A DNA stretch of 64,000 bases from Bursaphelenchus xylophilus (Eukaryota; Nematoda; Chromadorea; Rhabditida; Aphelenchoididae). This document shows positions 58,401 through 64,000 of the stretch, piece by piece. Position 1 is the stretch's first letter. Each line of letters opens with the position of its first letter. The position numbers were made by a program, and so were the translations under genes. The DNA lies in the NCBI GenBank assembly GCA_904066235.2, contig CAJFCV020000004.1:7874001-7938000 (forward strand), given 5' to 3'. The notes beneath the pieces were generated by a model. The model had not been told where the DNA came from. It worked only from the letters and a program-made list of their open reading frames with translations, and searched no databases.

Positions 58401-61005
58401 TCGTCTGCTCACATGAATTAATGTCTAATGAATCCTGCATGGAAACCCTCCGTTTTCCGCTCGATGCCAATGCCTGTTTCATTTTATTTACAAACTCCGT
58501 ACACCGAGACTATGTAAACTTTTGGCTTTCCCGTTTCCCTCTGCTCTCCACAAACATGCATATTACCTGTTCTCCACCTCTAAATGGGTAATAAATAATC
58601 CCTCGCCGCATTCGCACCTTGTCTTCGTGATGTACACACCGAAATGTTATCGAAAAGTGGGGGGCTCCAAAAACGGTCTCAAATCCCCCCGCTGGCGGCG
58701 AGGAGTTTTCGCGTCTGGAAATGTCCTCTTTTTTGTCCCCCAAAAGATGAACAAGTTACTTGGTGGCCGTCTCCTTCATAACGCAGATTTGTTTGGTCTG
58801 TGTCCCCTTTAATTCCGTGTGTTTCATTTTTCGCTTTTTGTGCAAACATTTTTTGCCCCGGGTTTGGGTCCGCGGAAAAGTTCGCCGAAAGTCTCTGGGG
58901 CCAAGCTTCGCACGGTTATGCCGTTTTGATGAATTTTTTGCACTTAGACTGTCTCTCGAAGCCTTGGTGGTCTTTAAACTTCCAACTCATCTTGCCCTTT
59001 TCAACCCCGGCTTTTTCCAGCTTCTTAAAGTGCTCAACAAAGCGCTGCGCCGAATGCGATTGTTGTTCCGCTGATGCGTGCGGGAATTAAGTGCAAAAAA
59101 TATTTTTTCAAAAAATTACAAGTGCTTTATTTTTCCGTAGCAAAATGGTGATGTTTTCCAGGGAAGGCTTATTCAGGTGAATTCGGAATTTTAAAGTTGC
59201 GTGGGTTCTAAATGGCGCTTTTGGTGGAATTCTTCGGAATATTTACAAAGTTATTCCCAACGTATGTTGTGAATGACTTATCGGCCTGAAAGATTATAAG
59301 TCAATTTTCTCTGCAAATAATTACATTGCAAAAAAAAAGTATTAACCTACAGGTGGAATTGCAAGGAAAAAATAAACCAAAAACATAAACTTTACTTCGG
59401 AAGTTTCAATTACAAATATTCCGAAGTTTGTCCAAAACTGCAGAATTTAAAATTTCGGACTTTTCTCACAATTCCAATTGTGTTTTCCTTAAACGTTGTC
59501 TTGTATCTGCTCACTACATTACTTTACATACAATTTCTGATGCTTCCAGTTTCACAATTTTACATTTTGCAGGTCCCGGTGAGGCGCGTCTCTCATCGCC
59601 CGGTTCCAACAGTGCCGCGAAGATCGAATCCGCCGGCTCGGCGGCTTCTCTGCTCACGGTGGAGGGCGGGTCGCGCTACGAGATAACGCGCCGCGGCGGC
59701 GAGCGTTTCAATCGACGTCGCGCGACGGTCGAGGATTGGGAGATCAGCCACGACAAGGTCATCTTCAAGGAGCAGATCGGGAATGGATCTTTTGGCACGG
59801 TGTACAAGGCCTATTACTTTGGTAAGATTTTTACTTTTATTGTTTGAGAAGGATTTAGGTGGGAGTAGAGAAAGTGAATGGGAAAAGAACATGAGAAAGA
59901 TGACTGTTAGTTGAAGACGCACTTTGCTAAAAAAATAAAGGATTTGAAGCCTTACACACTTCATAATTGTTCATTTCCAGGCGCTGTGGCCGTGAAAAAG
60001 CTGAATATCCGAAGTCCAGGTCCAGAATTGTTGGCTGCCTTCAAGAACGAGGTGACTGTCCTCAAGAAGGCTCGTCATGGCAACGTCCTCAACTTCCTTG
60101 GAGTCATCAGAGAGCCCGAACTAGCCATTGTCACCCAATGGTGTCAGGGGTCAAGTCTCTATCGGCATATTCATGTCATCGAACCAAAAGTTGAGTTTGA
60201 AATGCAGACCATCCTCGAGATCTGCAAACAAATCTCACAAGGGATGAATTACCTGCACAGTAAGAATGTGATTCATCGGGATCTGAAGACCAACAACATC
60301 TTCCTGACGGAGGGAACGACTGTCAAGATTGGTGACTTTGGACTGGCGACAGTCAAGACGAGATTCGACGACACTACTCACGGCGTTGTCCCGAATCCGA
60401 ATCCGACCGGCTCCATTCTCTGGATGGCTCCGGAAGTTATTCGCATGACTTCAACCAACCCGTACAGCACTAGGTCCGACGTCTACTCGTTTGGCGTCTG
60501 TTTATACGAGTTGTTGAGTTCGATGTTACCGTATGATGACATCAAAAATCGAGACCAGATCTTGTTCATGGTGGGAAGCGGAATTCTGCGGCCGAATCTG
60601 GGGAATCTGAGGAATGACACGCCGAAACAGTTTAGAACACTGCTGGAGGAGTGCATCAAGTTCAAACCGGATGAACGGCCGGAGTTCAGATATGTAAGTC
60701 CCTTGTAAAATAGGGAAAGGATAATTTTTTAATCAGAAGACGCGACGGTTAGATTTTTGTTTGAACTTTGCAAGTGCGGTTAATTCAAGACAAAAATCAA
60801 AAATTTTGGCTTTACATCCTGAACGTCCATTTACTCGTTAATAAACCCTCAAAAAAGTTCCATTTTCAAAAGTCCATTATTTTATTTTATTTTTTTTCAG
60901 ATCTACGGCGTCCTCGACAATATCCGCCTCCCAAAGCTCAAGAAGTCGGCCAGCGAGCCCAATCTGCACTCTCGACATCACAACCGGTCAGGGTTCAATT
61001 CCTGA
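55441..61005 (+). CDS. lin-45: Raf serine/threonine kinase LIN-45, about 736 aa
   Basis: MAP kinase kinase kinase acting between Ras (LET-60) and MEK. Exons 55441-55618, 55926-56350, 56477-56675, 56797-57006, 57047-57178, 59573-59821, 59981-60693, 60901-61005. Order: Ser/Thr-rich N-terminus; Ras-binding domain ([20 protein letters not shown] and [11 protein letters not shown]); C1 zinc finger ([27 protein letters not shown]-terminal CE); the 14-3-3 site [14 protein letters not shown], also in C. elegans LIN-45; [11 protein letters not shown]; kinase domain with [39 protein letters not shown]. The end [11 protein letters not shown] keeps the second 14-3-3 site. It is shorter than C. elegans LIN-45 (about 813), mostly after that site. 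The activation loop carries an asparagine/proline insertion. The 2.4-kb intron after exon 5 is the longest. The first exon start is tentative. Confidence 0.93.
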
Positions 61006-61256
61006 AAAATCCTAAATCTCCGGGTTCTACATTTCTTAGTTTTCGTCGTCTGGAAGATCCCTAAAATATTTGTTTCCCTAATGTCCAGACGACCTCTATC
61101 CGAATATCACTATCATTTCTATTGGATTTGGAACATTCCCGTTCTTAGCCCCGCACTTACATTTCTGTGAGTCCATTAGGTACTTGTAAATTATTGTATA
61201 TTATGTCTCTTGGTCATTTTTCAAAAATTACTTACTTACGGGTTATTCAAATGGTT

Positions 61257-61262
61257 AATAAA
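61257..61262 (+). terminator. Candidate polyadenylation signal of lin-45
   Basis: AATAAA about 250 bases after the lin-45 stop; it lies between this gene and the convergent minus-strand gene. Confidence 0.45.
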
Positions 61263-61491
61263 TTTTTTGTCCATGAAAGTTGCAATAATTAATTTTAGGG
61301 AGATTCTTGGGGCGAAAAATTTGCATATTTAAAATTTTCTTTCTGTGGATTCAATATGTAGACCATTCCAAACACCAATGGGCTCTGTTTCGTAGAAACA
61401 AAGGGGTTATGCAAATTTAACAAAATACTCTAGGCAAATTTATTCAAATTAAAATTGAGCGTGTTCATCGATAGATTGTACCAAAATGAGA

Positions 61492-63354
61492 TCAAGAAAG
61501 CGTGTGTAGAAGAAAGGCGGTAATTAGAACTACTAGATTTATCTGCAGATTACACCCTGAGTCTTTGTCACCGGTTTGTTGAGGCTGTTTTTCCAAGACA
61601 TGTTCTCCCGAACCTTCTGACTCTTCTTTTTCAACTTTTGAAGCTCCAGAATCCTCTTCAGCGCCACCCAATTCTTTACTATCAGTTCCAGAGGATTCCG
61701 TTGAGGTCGGCACAAATGTCTTAGGCTTATCGACATTGAATTTATGTGGGTAAATGCTGATTGGTGGGCCTTTGGTTGTAATAGTCACAGGTCGTCGAGT
61801 TGTCGATGTTAGACGATGATGAACAGGCAAGGTTGTGGGGACTTGGAAGCGGTCAGATGGCTTGGTTTCGGTTTTTGGCAAGGGTTTCAGCTTGGTGGAT
61901 TTGTTGCGATGGCGGGCTCGTTCGGCTGAAAATTGGTGTTTAGATAACAAGAATGGTATTTATATGTCATAAATGATGCCTAACCAAGACAAACTTACAA
62001 AACTTCGGCAATTTGACATTATTTAGATAATTCAAAACATCCTTTGAGATGATTCCAATTGACGCCTGATACGGTAGATGTAAAAGACAAGTGGCTGTCA
62101 TCTTTTTCCTCCGATCAATGAGGAAAACTCTGCTCCGGTTTTTGTTGTCTCCCTAAAGGAAATAAACAATGATATCAATTGCATAATGTGCACTTACTCT
62201 CGGTTCAAACTCTGTGTACAAACTGATATTTACATCCGAAGAAAAAGAGTTTATCCGTTGAAGATGGGCATGTTGATGATGCCGAATCAAATGGCGCCGA
62301 TGAACTTTAGCTCTGTGGGGTCTGGAAAAATATGAACAGATGTCGTATTTTAAAACCAAATCCGTGATTTTCACTTACCTGAATAGCAGATCATAAGAGC
62401 ATGTGCTTGACAAGTCTTTGTCTCTCTTGTGAACTGCATATAATTTACTTCTTTCTGAATCCAAGTCCATTAGAAATTCACCCGCCATCCGACTCGAGAA
62501 CCCGCTTTCTAAAAGATCAATTGTTAATTTACATATAAACTCCGCCATAATGACATGCGTATGATGGATTACTTGCCTTCAGCAAAATTCTTGATTACAA
62601 AAGGTTCCATTGCCTGTAAGTATCCCTGATAAGTGATCCTAAACTGCCGCACACTCCAGAAAGCGCCAGCAGATTGTGGATCAACGAAATACATGACATC
62701 GGAGAAAGTGGAGTCCATGAAAGAGAGATCTACAATAAAAGTATGGTAAGTTACGATAATTCAAATTTTGATGTAAATAAATATCCCACCTGGTTCCAGG
62801 ACAAAACTTGAGTTATTCATATACGAACAAGTGGCAAAAGTCATCGAGTTCAACAAGGAATAGCTGGAATTGCTGTTACTTTCAAATAAAACATAGTGAA
62901 GCAGCGGGAAGGACGAAATACAACGTAAGCATTGCGGCAAGCAACAATAAATGTGTGGTTGAACTTACCTAAAGACTGAATATCCTGCCATTGCATTTTC
63001 GGCCGGAAAATCAACCGGCAACAGGCAAATTTGATGTTGACCGCGTTTAAAAATCAACTGAAATCCAACCTTCCCATTGTTGTAAACATCTCGAATATGA
63101 AGCTGGACGTTCGACGGGAGACAATAATTCAAGTCTCGGTGAACTTCTAGATACCGTTGAAGTTCGTTAAGTTGATCAGCTCGAGCAAAGACCAGCTGAC
63201 AATCCTGAGTTAAAACATATACGTAATAGGTCTGGTTTGTGTCAGAAATGGTCTCTTGAAGTCGTCGATGATCGCACTCACTGTGAAATCCCGATGATAT
63301 GTAGGGTATCACCAATAATACAACTACTACAGCCTCCGCAAAACTGCTTAGCAT
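61492..63354 (-). CDS. Secreted, probably GPI-anchored protein of unknown family, 489 aa
   Basis: Exons 63354-62969, 62878-62790, 62729-62577, 62508-62379, 62321-62198, 62152-61999, 61925-61492. An N-terminal signal peptide (AEAVVVVLLVIPYISSG) opens the protein, and it ends in a hydrophobic stretch (INLVVLITAFLLHTLS) with no basic tail, the arrangement of a GPI-anchor signal. Between them are paired cysteines, N-glycosylation sequons (NQTY, NSSY, NNSS), a His/Arg-rich run (HRRHLIRHHQHAHLQR) that may bind metal or heparin, and a Ser/Thr/Pro/Glu-rich stalk before the anchor. I do not recognise a domain. Intron 3 uses a GC donor (GAAG|GCAAGT). All exon phases agree, which supports a real gene. 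It is convergent with lin-45. Confidence 0.75.
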
Positions 63355-64000
63355 CTCGCCAAAAGTAATGCAAAGACCTTTAGATACCGCTCCAAATCTA
63401 GTCAGGAGCTGGAGAACAGATTGACATAGCTGAAAGGGTTCCTTATAATCTCATAAAATAATAATTGGTAGAAAAAATACAATTCCAGGGCGATAAAAAC
63501 GACTTATCACTCGGAGCGTGGGGAAGTGTCAATCAAAAAAAGAGGGCGACAAATAATATTGTTTTATCATAAAGAGTCATTAGAACTTCAAAGGGTCATC
63601 AAATTTGACGGAGAGAAATTAAAAATTGGAGGAAAATCTCATGAAAATCTCAAATTGAAAAGGGATTCGCAAAGGAAAAAATAATTTATCGTGTTTTGAA
63701 AGTCAAACCCTCGAAATGTCCTCTATGACAAGTACAAGATCAACCAAAAAAATTGAGCAAAGGAACGTTCGTTTGGTCGTTCCGTGGCCAGATGACTGAT
63801 CATATGTCAATGTCACGATTTTAGGGTAGATTTTTGACTAATTACACATAACTCTAAACTTTTGGAGTGTCTGCAGTAAAGTAAGGCTGAGTTTAAAAAA
63901 TGGCCAAAGAGGACAAAAGTTGACTGAAATTTGGCAAAGTGCTTTCAAAGACATATGCAAGACACCTAACCTGTGCAAAAAATTCATTCATCAAAAGTTA
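63355..64000. other. Upstream region of the GPI-anchored gene
   Basis: AT-rich, presumably promoter of the minus-strand gene that ends at 63354. No other gene seen before the window end. Confidence 0.5.

Noticed and set aside
1..64000. tRNA, rRNA and CRISPR arrays.
   Set aside because: No cloverleaf with matching T-arm and anticodon arm, no rRNA core sequence, and no regularly spaced direct repeats were recognised by eye; a covariance-model scan would be the decisive test for small RNAs.

Overview
The window is nematode nuclear DNA. Fourteen intron-bearing protein genes can be assembled from it by following short introns (mostly 40-90 bases, donors GTAAG or GTGAG, acceptors TTTCAG or TTTTAG). 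Several families are nematode-typical: a CHK-kinase-like (DUF1679) gene, a serpentine chemoreceptor, a glb-1-like globin, an IL-17 relative and a LIN-45/Raf. All gene models are my own splicing by eye. Exon phases were checked so that each model stays open from ATG to stop.

Layout. 130-693 (-) globin; 2059-3573 (-) IL-17-like cytokine; 3.6-9.0 kb no clear gene; 8978-11671 and 12077-14986 (+) two tandem multicopper-oxidase-like genes, 721 codons each with nine equal-length exons; 15259-16813 (-) CHK-kinase-like; 17266-18781 (-) ELOVL6-class fatty acid elongase; 21672-23955 (+) APC7 subunit of the anaphase-promoting complex; 24486-26389 (-) divergent ZW10-like protein; 27160-28786 (-) carbohydrate sulfotransferase; 29710-44550 nested mobile elements; 44835-46004 (+) chemoreceptor; 46282-47736 (+) ANKS3-like ankyrin/SAM protein; 47.7-55.4 kb gene desert; 55441-61005 (+) lin-45 Raf kinase; 61492-63354 (-) a secreted, probably GPI-anchored protein I cannot assign.

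The most striking part is 29790-43291. It is a young Ty3/gypsy LTR element about 13.5 kb long whose two LTRs differ by a single 1-base indel. Its single Gag-Pol frame (2409 codons) carries an envelope-like membrane glycoprotein region between the Gag zinc knuckle and the protease. Downstream, on the same strand, is an 895-codon superfamily-1 helicase. Between the two, on the opposite strand, lies a five-exon gene for a 145-residue protein. The LTR element sits inside a TA-flanked inverted-repeat DNA transposon, which itself holds a smaller TTA-flanked inverted-repeat element.

Other notable points are the loss of nearly all copper ligands in both multicopper-oxidase copies, a raised share of GC-AG introns (5 of 70 assembled), and a possible gene-conversion tract between the tandem copies.
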